From Myxococcaceae bacterium (lineage in GTDB: Bacteria; Myxococcota; Myxococcia; Myxococcales; Myxococcaceae), in contig JAFGNZ010000118.1 of the NCBI GenBank assembly GCA_016926755.1, forward strand, positions 1 to 57,264: DNA of 57,264 nucleotides, in the 5' to 3' direction. Positions 36,055 through 44,519 of the stretch are shown in pieces; position 1 is the stretch's first letter, and each line of letters begins with the position of its first letter. The position numbers and the translations under genes are program-made. The notes beneath the pieces were generated by a model, which had not been told where the DNA came from, did not search any database, and was given only the letters and a program-made list of their open reading frames with translations.

Positions 36055-36779
36055 GCGGCGGATCCATCTACCAGGAGGCGCTGCGGGTGCTGCGGCGGCT
36101 GAACCTGCCGGAGACGGCCGAGCGGGACGTGGTGGCCGCGCTGGAGGCCGCGCAGCCGGGGCCCTTGGCGCTCCTCTACGAGGCGGGAGTGGAGGCGGGG
36201 CTGCGGCGCGAGGCGCTGCTGGCCCGAGGCGCCGGCATCTTCCTCAGCTTCGCGGCGGGCAACCTGGCCGATGACGTCAGCGACGGAGACTGCACCTACT
36301 ACGCCAGCCCCTACCGGGTGGGGCCCTATGTTCAGTTCCTCCTGCAGAACCTGGCGTGGGCCACGCTGGCGCGGGCGGAGGTGCCAGGCGAGGTGCTGGC
36401 GGAGGCGGCGGGGGCGCTGGCGAGCGCGGCGGGGCCCCAGGCGCTGGAGGTGCGGACGCAGGCGTGGACGGCGCCCATCTTCCGCCGGGTCGCCGAGGGG
36501 CTCGCGGGCCAGCAGTGGGCAGCGTACCTGCGGCTGCTGTGGACGGGGACGCCGCTGGCGGAGCGCTCGGCGGTGGGCCACGGGCTGGGCATCGCGGCCC
36601 ACGTGGCCGAGGACATCCGCTCCAAGGACCCGCGCTTCTTCAGCATGCCGGAGGCAGATCAGCGCGAGGTGGTGCGCTGGGCCCGGGCGGGGATGGAAGG
36701 CGTGCGGCGCGAAGGACTGCGGTGCCTGGACGCGGCGCTCAGGCGCATTGATCCGATTCTTCCGGAGGTGGTGCCATGA
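36051..36779 (+). CDS. Class I isoprenoid-synthase-fold protein
   Basis: A 242-residue, all-helical soluble protein, starting at an ATG preceded by GGGAGGTG. The first aspartate-rich motif is DDVSD at residues 74-78, inside FLSFAAGNLADDVSDGDCTYY. A second acidic motif is at 186-193 (AEDIRSKD), inside IAAHVAEDIRSKDPRFF. The spacing of about 110 residues is that of the two magnesium-binding motifs of trans-prenyl transferases and class I terpene synthases. The chain is shorter than polyprenyl synthases (near 300), which lose no core helix here as far as I can see. It is translationally coupled to the kinase before and the methyltransferase after. Substrate is unknown: it could elongate, cyclise or transfer a prenyl group. 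Confidence 0.78.
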   Translation: MSGGSIYQEALRVLRRLNLPETAERDVVAALEAAQPGPLALLYEAGVEAGLRREALLARGAGIFLSFAAGNLADDVSDGDCTYYASPYRVGPYVQFLLQNLAWATLARAEVPGEVLAEAAGALASAAGPQALEVRTQAWTAPIFRRVAEGLAGQQWAAYLRLLWTGTPLAERSAVGHGLGIAAHVAEDIRSKDPRFFSMPEADQREVVRWARAGMEGVRREGLRCLDAALRRIDPILPEVVP

Positions 36780-37642
36780 GGACGGAGCCAGCACAGGACG
36801 GGGCGTTCAGTGGTGAGGTGGCCGCGTACTACGACGCCAAGACGGAGGCCATCCTTCGCCGCTACGGACCCGGGCCGCGGGTGCACTACCACACGGGCGT
36901 GGTGGATGAGGCGCCACCGCCGGGACTGCCGGCCGAGGCGCTGCGGAGGCTCATCCATGAGTCGCAGGAGCTGATGCTGCGCGAGCTGTCGCTCGCGGTG
37001 GGCATCCCTCGCGGGGGCGTCGAGGTGCTGGACGTGGGCTGCGGGCTGGGAGGTGGCTCGCTGTACTGGGCGTCCCAGCACCGCGCGCGCGTCACGGCCA
37101 TCACGATCGCCCCCTCCCACGTGCCGTGGGTCAGGCACTTCGCGAACGTGGCAGGCGTGGCGGATCGGGTGACGGCCATGGTGTGCGACGCGCTGGAGGT
37201 GCCAGGCGAGGAGCGCTTCGACCTGGTGGTGGCGGTGGAGAGCTCTTGCTACCTGCCGCGGCGCGAGTGGTTCCGCGGGCTGTCCAGGCTGCTGCGACCG
37301 GGCGGCATGGTGGCCATCGCCGACTGCTTCCTCGGCCGGCAGGAGCTGGCGGCGCCGTTCGACCGGTACTGGCGCACGCACATCGGCACCGTGGAGGAGT
37401 ACTTCCGCTCGGCGAGCGCGGAGGGCCTGGAGTTGGAGCTCCACCAGGACATCTCCGGGCGGGCGGTGAACTTCTGGACGCTGACGCTCGACCTGCTCGC
37501 GCGGGAGCGCGAGGCGGCGCTGCGCGCGGGCACCCAGAGCGTGGGCCGGAGCGAGTCCCAGCGCGAGCACCTGCGGCTCCAGCAGGCGTTCCTCGACGGA
37601 GGCATCCACTACGGGATGATGGTGCTCAGGCGCCCGGACTGA
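36776..37642 (+). CDS. SAM-dependent methyltransferase, GPP C-methyltransferase-like
   Basis: A 288-residue class I methyltransferase starting at an ATG with GGAGGTG upstream. The glycine-rich SAM loop is VLDVGCGLGGGSLYWA (84-99). The layout N-terminal to it, VAAYYDAKTEAILRRYGPG, then HYHTGVVDEAPPP, resembles geranyl-diphosphate 2-C-methyltransferase and the sterol/tocopherol methyltransferases (their YYD and HHHxG patterns). The substrate-side segment VVAVESSCYLPRREWFRGLSRLLRPGG is also of that type. It is the last gene of the ATGA-linked operon, right behind a class I isoprenoid-fold protein, so methylation of a prenyl diphosphate or terpenoid product is the most economical inference. Confidence 0.85.
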   Translation: MRTEPAQDGAFSGEVAAYYDAKTEAILRRYGPGPRVHYHTGVVDEAPPPGLPAEALRRLIHESQELMLRELSLAVGIPRGGVEVLDVGCGLGGGSLYWASQHRARVTAITIAPSHVPWVRHFANVAGVADRVTAMVCDALEVPGEERFDLVVAVESSCYLPRREWFRGLSRLLRPGGMVAIADCFLGRQELAAPFDRYWRTHIGTVEEYFRSASAEGLELELHQDISGRAVNFWTLTLDLLAREREAALRAGTQSVGRSESQREHLRLQQAFLDGGIHYGMMVLRRPD

Positions 37643-37778
37643 GCGCGCGGCTGCCTCGCCTGGCCTCCCTCGGTTCGCACGGCCATCGGGAGCGCGCGCC
37701 CTCGGCTGTTCGCCTGGGACATGAGCCAGCCAGCGGCTCTGTTTCTTCGTCCGATGCCCTCCGGCCGGATCAGACCAA

Positions 37779-37803
37779 CCGTTGAGTACGTAGCAACCAA
37801 CGG
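37779..37803 (+). repeat. Leader inverted repeat abutting a ribosome-binding site
   Basis: CCGTTG (37779-37784) and CAACGG (37798-37803) form a 6-base stem with a 13-base loop. The right arm touches the GGGAGG ribosome site (37802-37807) of the acidic lipoprotein gene at 37813. Folding could affect access of the ribosome, or this could be an operator; no evidence separates the two. Confidence 0.3.
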
Positions 37804-37812
37804 GAGGCTCAC

Positions 37813-38214
37813 ATGACTTTCAAACGGATGGTGATGTTGGGGGCTGTGGCGTCGGCGCTGGTGTTCACGGGGTGCCAGCAGCGCAGCCAGGAGCAGGGCG
37901 GCGAGGCAGGTCAGCAGCCGGGCACGGGCGAAACGGGCACCGGAACGGGCGGTGCTGGCACGACGCCCAGCGGCACGGAGCCCAGAGATGAGGACGTGCG
38001 TATCCCCGGCGGCGCGGAGACCGAGGAACCCGGCCCCATGGAGACGGAGGGCACGAGCCCTGACGGCATCAGCCCTGAGGACACGGGCGGCGCCGGCGAA
38101 GCCGACGACACGGGCGGCACGGGCGGCGCCGGGGACGTGGGCGGCACCAGCTCGGAGGTCGACGACAACCTCGGCTCCGAGGTCGAGAGTGAATCGGAAT
38201 CGGAGGAGCGGTAG
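37813..38214 (+). CDS. Acidic low-complexity lipoprotein
   Basis: A 133-residue lipoprotein, starting at an ATG with GGGAGG upstream. The signal peptide ends at lipobox VFTGC (cysteine 21). The mature part is entirely Gly/Thr/Glu/Asp/Ser/Pro, with repeated short runs (TGTGTGG, DTGGTGG) and an SESESEER end. There is no predicted fold; it looks intrinsically disordered and strongly negative, as a surface spacer or cation binder might be. The gene lies 170 bases downstream of the methyltransferase and has its own leader, so membership of that operon is doubtful. No family is recognised. Confidence 0.7.
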   Translation: MTFKRMVMLGAVASALVFTGCQQRSQEQGGEAGQQPGTGETGTGTGGAGTTPSGTEPRDEDVRIPGGAETEEPGPMETEGTSPDGISPEDTGGAGEADDTGGTGGAGDVGGTSSEVDDNLGSEVESESESEER

Positions 38215-38413
38215 CCCCACCCGCTGAGCTCGACAGGCGCAGGATCCGGGTGTGAGCCGACGAGCACGCCCCGGGCCCTACGCCTGTCCTCTCTCCCGCC
38301 GGGCGCCCAGCGCGCAGCCAGGCAGCCCCGAGCCGAGGGGATGAGTGCCAGGCTCCCCTGTGCCTGCCTCACATGGCCCCGGTGGAATGTCCATCCTTGC
38401 CGGGGGTGTGAAC

Positions 38414-39520
38414 ATGCCGCGCAGCTTCGCCATCACCACGTCTGTTCCCTCGGTCCCGCTCAATGGCTCGGGCCAGGGTGAGTTCACCTTCACCGTCTCC
38501 AATGCCCTGGGCCGGCCCGTCCGCGCGCGGGCGGTGATTGAACCCGAGGGACAGCTCCAGCGCGGCTGGGTGATGATCAGCGGGGAGGCCGAGCGGGAGC
38601 TCGCCCTGGATGGCACCCAGAACTATGCGGTGAAGGTCTCCACCCCGCCCGGAGTCCCCGAGGGGACCTATTCGTTCCGCCTGGTCGTGGTGGATGTCGC
38701 AAACCCGGATGAGGAGTTCGCCATCGGACCCTCGGTGGCCTTCCAGGTCCAACGCCCCGCCGCGCCGCCTCGCAAGCGCTTCCCGATCTGGATTCCCCTC
38801 TCGGCGGTCGCGGTCCTCCTCCTGGGCATCGTCACCACGGCGCTCCTGCTGCGCGGTGATGACTCGGGCGCCGGGGGCTCGGGAGCCACGCCCACCGTAT
38901 CCCTGAGCTTCGACGGCCAGCGCTCCTATGTCGATCTGGGCCAGCCCCGTGCCCTCGACTTCACCGGCAACGTCACGATCGAGGCCTGGATCCGGCCGAG
39001 CACCACGGGCGGCTTCCACGACATCCTGGCCCATGGCTACACCCTGCAGCCCTTCGGTGAGCTCTACCTCCGCATCTTCGCCGGGACCTATCAGGTCGGC
39101 TCCTGGAATGGCGTGGACCACGGCGTGAGCGCTCGCATGCCTTCGGAGGACGCGGGGCAGTGGGTGCACCTGGCCGGCGTTTATGACGGGACGCACTGGC
39201 GCCTCTACCGCAACGGGGAGGAGGTGGCCTCCAGGCCCGACCCGGTCGGCGTCGTTTCCGTCAACGCGCCCTGGGCCATCGGCGCCCGGGGCGGTGGCAC
39301 GGAGCGCTTCTTCCACGGGGACATCGCCGAGGTGCGCCTCTGGAGCGTCGCGCGCACCCCAGCGCAGCTCCGAGAGGACATGCGCCGCGCCCCCAGGGAG
39401 GACACGGAGGGCCTCGTCGGCTCCTGGCCCTTGAGCGAGGGCCGAGGCGCCATCGCCGGGGACCGCTCCCGGAGCCAGGCGCACGGCGTCCTCCGCGGGG
39501 CGGACTGGAGCACCCCCTGA
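38414..39520 (+). CDS. Membrane protein with C-terminal LamG (concanavalin-like) domain
   Basis: About 368 residues from the ATG at 38414, with GGGGGTG upstream; an ATG at 38387 would add 9 residues. The N-terminal 110 residues are an Ig-like beta domain (SVPLNGSGQGEFTFTVSNALG, GVPEGTYSFRLVVVD). A Pro/Arg linker and one helix (IWIPLSAVAVLLLGIVTTAL) follow. The LamG domain comes last: SLSFDGQRSYVDLGQPRALDFTG, VTIEAWIRP, WVHLAGVYDGTHWRLYRNGE and FFHGDIAEVRLWSVARTPAQL. The Ig domain would be cytosolic and the LamG domain periplasmic, an unusual topology, since there is no signal peptide. LamG domains bind glycans or proteins. The stop codon lies three bases from that of the convergent subtilisin-like gene. 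Confidence 0.83.
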   Translation: MPRSFAITTSVPSVPLNGSGQGEFTFTVSNALGRPVRARAVIEPEGQLQRGWVMISGEAERELALDGTQNYAVKVSTPPGVPEGTYSFRLVVVDVANPDEEFAIGPSVAFQVQRPAAPPRKRFPIWIPLSAVAVLLLGIVTTALLLRGDDSGAGGSGATPTVSLSFDGQRSYVDLGQPRALDFTGNVTIEAWIRPSTTGGFHDILAHGYTLQPFGELYLRIFAGTYQVGSWNGVDHGVSARMPSEDAGQWVHLAGVYDGTHWRLYRNGEEVASRPDPVGVVSVNAPWAIGARGGGTERFFHGDIAEVRLWSVARTPAQLREDMRRAPREDTEGLVGSWPLSEGRGAIAGDRSRSQAHGVLRGADWSTP

Positions 39521-39523
39521 GCT

Positions 39524-41746
39524 CTACTGCAGGAGCAGCTCGCTGAAGGTGGAGTACGAGATCCCCGCCTCCTCGCCGCGCATCGTGAGGGCGGCGTTCT
39601 CGATGGGGAACCAGGCCTTGTCCAGGGGGACGTTCGTCACCCTCACCTCGTCACCCGCGGAGAGCTCGGACTGCCCCGAGAGCTCGAGCAGCTCCGAGAG
39701 GTCTACCTCATACTTGCCGTTCACCCGCAGCGTCGGATCATACAGGCTCCGCGACGAGTACTCGCTGTCGATGCTGATGTAGAGCGTCGCGGAGGGGGCC
39801 AGGCTCTCCGGGTTGTCCACCTGCATCAGGCAGAGGGTGCAGGGGTTCTTGCTCGGCTGCGGGTTCGTCCAGGGCTGGAGCGGGATGCCGTAGTACTGGC
39901 GGAGCGGACAGACGGTCTCGTCGTAGCTCCAGCTCAGGGCCCTCAGCGCCGCATGCTGACACACGGGCAGCACCGGGGGCAGGTCGACGTCGAGCAGGGA
40001 GCCGTCCACCGTCAGGGTGAGCTTCGAGTCGATCTCGGCCAGCTCGCTCGCGTCCAGCTGCGGCAGCGAGTCCGCCCGCGAGGGACAATCATCCAACAGC
40101 GTGGGGTCCGGGCAGTTTCCAGCACCTGCCTCGCAGGCCTTCATCAGGGCCTGGCAGAGCGAGACGCGATGGATGCTGCGGCGCGGGTCCGTGGCGCTCA
40201 AGGGGCAAGGGTCTCCGCCCAGGCAGAAGTCCGCGAGCTCCTCCAGGTCGACCGAGCCCTGGCGCACCAGCGCCATCACTTCGGGCCCGGACAGCTCGGG
40301 CCGGTAGCCCCAGAGGGTGGAGACAACCCCGGACACCACCGCCGCGGACACCGAGGATCCCGTGAGGATGTCCGTGGGCACGACGCCGCCATCCGCGCCG
40401 ACATCGGACGCCACCGCGTGCGCTCCGGGCGCCACCAGGCGTGGGCGCCCTCCTGGCCGGGTGCTCGCCAGTGGCCGATAGTCTCCCCGCACGCCGCCCA
40501 CCGCGAAGACCAGCGGCTGGTACACATCCAGCCCGGCGGGAGGAAAGAGGTGATACGTCACGGTCCCCGGATAGCCCGGGGCCTCCAGGGACGCACACTG
40601 CAGGGGCCCTGGCGCCGGCTTCTGCTCCCACCCCGCGGGGAACATGGGGCCCTTCACCTCATCCGGCCCGCCCGGATCATTCCCCGCCGCCGCGATGACC
40701 ACGGCCCCATGGCACACGGCATGGGTGATGGCGGCGTGGACGGCGCGCGCCGGCGCCGGCAGCTGCTCCACCTGGTCGCCCGGGTAGGGCCCGCCGTAGC
40801 GCCCGTCCCAGGCGAGGCTGAGGCTGACGACCATGCGAGGCTGCTGCGCGCCAGGCGTCTCCGGGGTGCTGCTCCCGAGGTTGTAGGAGCGCCAGTCGCT
40901 CACCGCGGAGTGGATGGCTCGCGCCAGCTGGGTCTGCTCCCCGAAGTAGCCCCCAAGCTCCGGATCCCTCCGGGTGGGCGTCACCTGCGGGAGCGCCAGG
41001 TGGTTGGCCACCTGGGAAATACAGGCCGCGCTCCCATCCGGGCAACCCAGCTCGCGGATGATGCGCCCCATCGCGTACCCGTGGCCGAGCCGATCCTCCA
41101 CCGCCTCGCCATCGCTGTAGCTCCGAGGGGAGGAGTCCACCACCGCGACGCGCACCTGCTCGGGCGGGGAGTTCGCGTCCACCGGGAGGGTCTCCAGCCG
41201 CCCCGTCTGCGCGTGGAAGTCCGTGTGCAGCGTCTGCCACGCGGCCTCGGTGGTGGCGCTCGTGCCCAGGGGCGCCACCGCGCGGCGCTCGGGATCCACC
41301 CGCTCCACCTTATGGGCGAGCGCCGTCTTCAACGTCTCCACCGCCTCCAGCGACGGGGGGGCGCTCCCCGCCGGCTCCCAGTCGTAGGCACAGAAGCGCG
41401 CGAGCCCTGGGGGAACGAGCCACTCCCCGGCGGATTCGGCGAACAGCTGCGAGCCCACCCATCGGCCCTCGTTTGCCTTCGGCCCCGGCGGGCACTCCTG
41501 GGATTCCTCCGTAAGGACCGCGATCCATCGCTCGGCCGAGTACGCCTTCGCCAACGTGCTCGCGGGAGACACGGGGACGCAGTCGCCCCCCTCCGTGGGG
41601 CACGGCGGCGCGCCCGCGTCCAAGGAGAACCCCTGCCGCGCCAGCTCCGGTCTCCCCTCCACTTCCAGGAGCGCAGAGCCGGACGGCGTACAGGCAGCGA
41701 CGATGATTGCCAGTGTGACTGTAACTAGAGGGCGTGAGGATTTCAT
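39524..41746 (-). CDS. Subtilisin-like (S8) serine peptidase lipoprotein
   Basis: A 740-residue lipoprotein with lipobox IVAAC (cysteine 19). The subtilase triad is intact: D204 in VRVAVVDSSP, H222 in RLGHGYAMG, and S465 in LTGSSVSAAVVSG, with oxyanion N356 in AAAGND. The N-terminal 190 residues are a propeptide-like region. The C-terminal 250 residues hold a cysteine-rich region (a DFCLGGDPCP motif, CQALMKACEAGAG) and a beta domain, together with a CTLCLMQVD motif. It would act at the outer face of a membrane. It follows the CHAT gene on the same strand after 25 bases, so it is probably the last gene of the sigma/anti-sigma/CHAT operon. Confidence 0.88.
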   Translation of the reverse strand: MKSSRPLVTVTLAIIVAACTPSGSALLEVEGRPELARQGFSLDAGAPPCPTEGGDCVPVSPASTLAKAYSAERWIAVLTEESQECPPGPKANEGRWVGSQLFAESAGEWLVPPGLARFCAYDWEPAGSAPPSLEAVETLKTALAHKVERVDPERRAVAPLGTSATTEAAWQTLHTDFHAQTGRLETLPVDANSPPEQVRVAVVDSSPRSYSDGEAVEDRLGHGYAMGRIIRELGCPDGSAACISQVANHLALPQVTPTRRDPELGGYFGEQTQLARAIHSAVSDWRSYNLGSSTPETPGAQQPRMVVSLSLAWDGRYGGPYPGDQVEQLPAPARAVHAAITHAVCHGAVVIAAAGNDPGGPDEVKGPMFPAGWEQKPAPGPLQCASLEAPGYPGTVTYHLFPPAGLDVYQPLVFAVGGVRGDYRPLASTRPGGRPRLVAPGAHAVASDVGADGGVVPTDILTGSSVSAAVVSGVVSTLWGYRPELSGPEVMALVRQGSVDLEELADFCLGGDPCPLSATDPRRSIHRVSLCQALMKACEAGAGNCPDPTLLDDCPSRADSLPQLDASELAEIDSKLTLTVDGSLLDVDLPPVLPVCQHAALRALSWSYDETVCPLRQYYGIPLQPWTNPQPSKNPCTLCLMQVDNPESLAPSATLYISIDSEYSSRSLYDPTLRVNGKYEVDLSELLELSGQSELSAGDEVRVTNVPLDKAWFPIENAALTMRGEEAGISYSTFSELLLQ

Positions 41747-41771
41747 GTCGGTGTCTCCCTGGTGTCAGTGA

Positions 41772-44519
41772 TTACGGAACGAGTGAGCGGAAGGCGGCCC
41801 AGTCCGCATCCGGCCGGCGGGCGCGAAGCTCGAGCTGGGCCTGGCGCAGCGCCTCCGGCAGCTCGGGAGCGGCGCCCGCACCGCCATGGCGGTAGAGGGC
41901 CCGCATCAACTCCATGGCGTGCGCGTCGTCCACCACGCGCCAGGCGGCCACTCCGCCCCGCGCGCCCGCCGCCAGGAAGGCCTGCGCCAGCCCCATGCCC
42001 TCCACGGGGGACTCCTGCGAGGCGCGGGCCGTCTCGCACCCCGAGAGCACCACCCACGAGGGCACCCGGCGCAGGGCCAGCACGTCGCCCACCGTCAGCC
42101 GCCCTTCGTAGAGGGGCATCGAGCTCTCCCACCCGCCGAGCCCGGCGAAGCGGCCATGCCCCGCGTAGTGGAAGAGCTCCGCGCGCTCGAGGGCGGCGCG
42201 CACCGCGGTGCCGCTCGCCGCGGGGCCCTCCTGAACCTGGACACGCCAGCCCTCCCGCAGCGCCTCGCCGACGCGCCGCGCCTCGTCACGTGCCAGGGGC
42301 AGGTTGCCCTCGGGGTCCGCGACGATGAGCGCGGTGCGCTCCTGGGCCTCGGCGGGCGCGGGCGGCGGCCTCACCAGGTCCAGCGCATAGGCCACCGGGC
42401 GCCCCGCGACGAGCGCGTCTCCCTCGAAGGGCAGCGCGTGGAAGTCCACCGCGCGCAGCACTCCATAGGGAATGAAGATGAGGCGCCTGGCCGCGGCGAT
42501 CTCCTGGCGGAACGGCTCCAGCAGGGCGGCGGCCAGCGTGGCCGGCGGCGCGTCCGGAGCGACAGGCTCGAGGAGGCGGGCCTTCACGGCGCCGGCGTCC
42601 GCCGCGAACCCGATCCAGCCCCGCGGCGCCGGGTAGTAGACGAGCCACAGCTCTCCAGGAGCAGGGCGGGAGAGCGCGCCCCGCGTGGAGCGCCCCGCCC
42701 GCGCCGGCTCCAGCAGGGAGAAGGCCTCCTCCAGGATGCTCCGCAGCCGCTGCTCCCGCAGCCGTCGGGCCTGGCGGATCTCCGCGAGCCGGTTCACGGG
42801 CAGCCGCCAGTCCTGCGCGGCCTCGCCGTCCAGCGCCTCTCGCTCCTTGCGATAGGCGGAGATGGCGGCATCCCACCGGGCGCGCTCCGCGGGCGGCAGG
42901 TGGGACAACCTGTCTGACAGCCGGACAGCTTCGAGCACTCGCCCGCGCGCGCGACGGGCCACCTCCAGCGCCTCCTCGAGCTGCCCCGCCCCCACCGCGA
43001 GCGCCACGTACGCGCGGCTGCCCCGCTCGCGCTCGCGCAGGAAGCCATGCCGGCCCTCCATGAGCGGCACGCGCAGCACCTCGCCGTCCAGGAGGGCCTC
43101 GGCCTCGGCATACGCCGCGAGCGCCGCGCGCACCTCCCCGAGCTGCTCGGCCGCCCGGGCCCGACCGAAGGCCGCGCGCCAGCGGGCCTCGGGTGATGCC
43201 GAGGCCTCGGCCAGCTCCGCCAACCTCGCGAAGAGCTGCTGCGCCTGGCGCGCACGGCCCGCCGCCAGGTGGATGCGCCCCTCGAGATCCAACCACCACA
43301 GGGCCAGGCGTGTCCCCGGCTCGGGGCGCACGCGGCGAGCCTCCCGCAACCGCGCCCCCGCCGCCTCGGAGCGCCCCGCCTGCAGCTCCGCCAGCGCCAG
43401 GTTCACGAGGACGTTGGCCTCGTCGTCGGGGCTGGCACACTCCCCCCGGTAGAGCGCGAGCGCCTCCTCCAGGGAGGGCACCGGCTCGCCCTGGGGCGTG
43501 CCGCCGGCCTCCCGCGCCAGCAGCAGTCCCCAGCCGATGTTGGTGAGCAGGTCCGCCCGCTCGCACGCGGAGGCCTCCGCGCCCAGGTCCTCCCGCAAGG
43601 CCCGCAGCAGCGCCAGGGACTCGGCGTCGCGGCCGAGCGACTGGAGCGTCGTCGCCAGGACCTGCCGCACCGCCCGGTGCAGGCGATCGATGCCCAGCCG
43701 CTCCGCGAGCTGCTCCGCCTGGGTGAAGCGCTGCAGCGCGGAGCCGATGTCCCCTGATTCGATGGCCAGCAGCCCCTGGTAGTAGGGGAGCTGTGCGCTG
43801 CCCTCGGGGTAGTCCCGCTCCAGGGGGCCCAGCGCCTCGAGCGCCGCGCGCGCCTCGGTGAAGCGGCGCCCGTGGTGGATCAGCGTGTAGGCGAGCACCA
43901 GTGAGTCATTCGCCTCATCCGAGCGCCGCCCCAGACCGCGGTGGAGCACCAGGGCCTCCCGCAGGAGCGCTACCGCCTCCTCGGAGCGGCCCAGGGACAG
44001 CTCGAGGCGTGCCAGCAGGCTCCTGGCGCGGGCACGCCCCGCACCCTCGAGTCCCGGGGCCTCCTCGCGCAACAGGCGCGCGGCCTCTTCGCCTTGCCCC
44101 TCCGCCCGCAGCGCCAGCGCACGCCGCAGGAGCGGCACCTGCTCCGCCTCCCGCACCGGCAGCCGCCACACGCTCACGCCCTGGGGCAGCGCCGCCTCCA
44201 GCACCACCTCGGTGGCTCCGGCCGGCACCGCGAACGCGCACGCGCGCCCGCCACGCACGGCCCGCTCCTCCACCGGGAGCCGGCTGCCCCCGGCCGAGAC
44301 GCTCAGCGCCACCCCCTCCGGGAGCTCCACCCAGAGCCGCAGGCGCCGATCCTCTGGGAGTTCACACACCGGCCCGCCCGAGACGGCCGCGCAGCCAGCG
44401 AACCCGACCTGCAGGGGCGGAGGCGGCGTGGTGACCAGAGCGGGCGCCTTGCCCCCGCACTTGCAGGCTCCGCTGGCGAGCACGGCCCCCAGCGCCAGCA
44501 AGAGCGAGGCGCGCCTCAC
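41772..44519 (-). CDS. TPR-CHAT caspase-like protease, putative lipoprotein
   Basis: A 915-residue protein read from a GTG at 44519 that overlaps the stop codon of the anti-sigma-like gene. The N-terminus is a signal peptide ending near LASGACKCGG, a possible (atypical) lipobox. After a beta domain come TPR/helical repeats (about 130-560: ALALRAEGQGEEAARLLREE, LLAIESGDIGSALQRFTQA and others). The C-terminal CHAT domain (about 620-915) contains FHYAGHG with the catalytic His at about 788, and VVLSGCETA with the Cys at about 828. CHAT proteases are relatives of caspases. Location appears to be the envelope, which is unusual for this fold. Substrates might include the anti-sigma-like protein; that is inference. 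Confidence 0.9.
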   Translation of the reverse strand: MRRASLLLALGAVLASGACKCGGKAPALVTTPPPPLQVGFAGCAAVSGGPVCELPEDRRLRLWVELPEGVALSVSAGGSRLPVEERAVRGGRACAFAVPAGATEVVLEAALPQGVSVWRLPVREAEQVPLLRRALALRAEGQGEEAARLLREEAPGLEGAGRARARSLLARLELSLGRSEEAVALLREALVLHRGLGRRSDEANDSLVLAYTLIHHGRRFTEARAALEALGPLERDYPEGSAQLPYYQGLLAIESGDIGSALQRFTQAEQLAERLGIDRLHRAVRQVLATTLQSLGRDAESLALLRALREDLGAEASACERADLLTNIGWGLLLAREAGGTPQGEPVPSLEEALALYRGECASPDDEANVLVNLALAELQAGRSEAAGARLREARRVRPEPGTRLALWWLDLEGRIHLAAGRARQAQQLFARLAELAEASASPEARWRAAFGRARAAEQLGEVRAALAAYAEAEALLDGEVLRVPLMEGRHGFLRERERGSRAYVALAVGAGQLEEALEVARRARGRVLEAVRLSDRLSHLPPAERARWDAAISAYRKEREALDGEAAQDWRLPVNRLAEIRQARRLREQRLRSILEEAFSLLEPARAGRSTRGALSRPAPGELWLVYYPAPRGWIGFAADAGAVKARLLEPVAPDAPPATLAAALLEPFRQEIAAARRLIFIPYGVLRAVDFHALPFEGDALVAGRPVAYALDLVRPPPAPAEAQERTALIVADPEGNLPLARDEARRVGEALREGWRVQVQEGPAASGTAVRAALERAELFHYAGHGRFAGLGGWESSMPLYEGRLTVGDVLALRRVPSWVVLSGCETARASQESPVEGMGLAQAFLAAGARGGVAAWRVVDDAHAMELMRALYRHGGAGAAPELPEALRQAQLELRARRPDADWAAFRSLVP

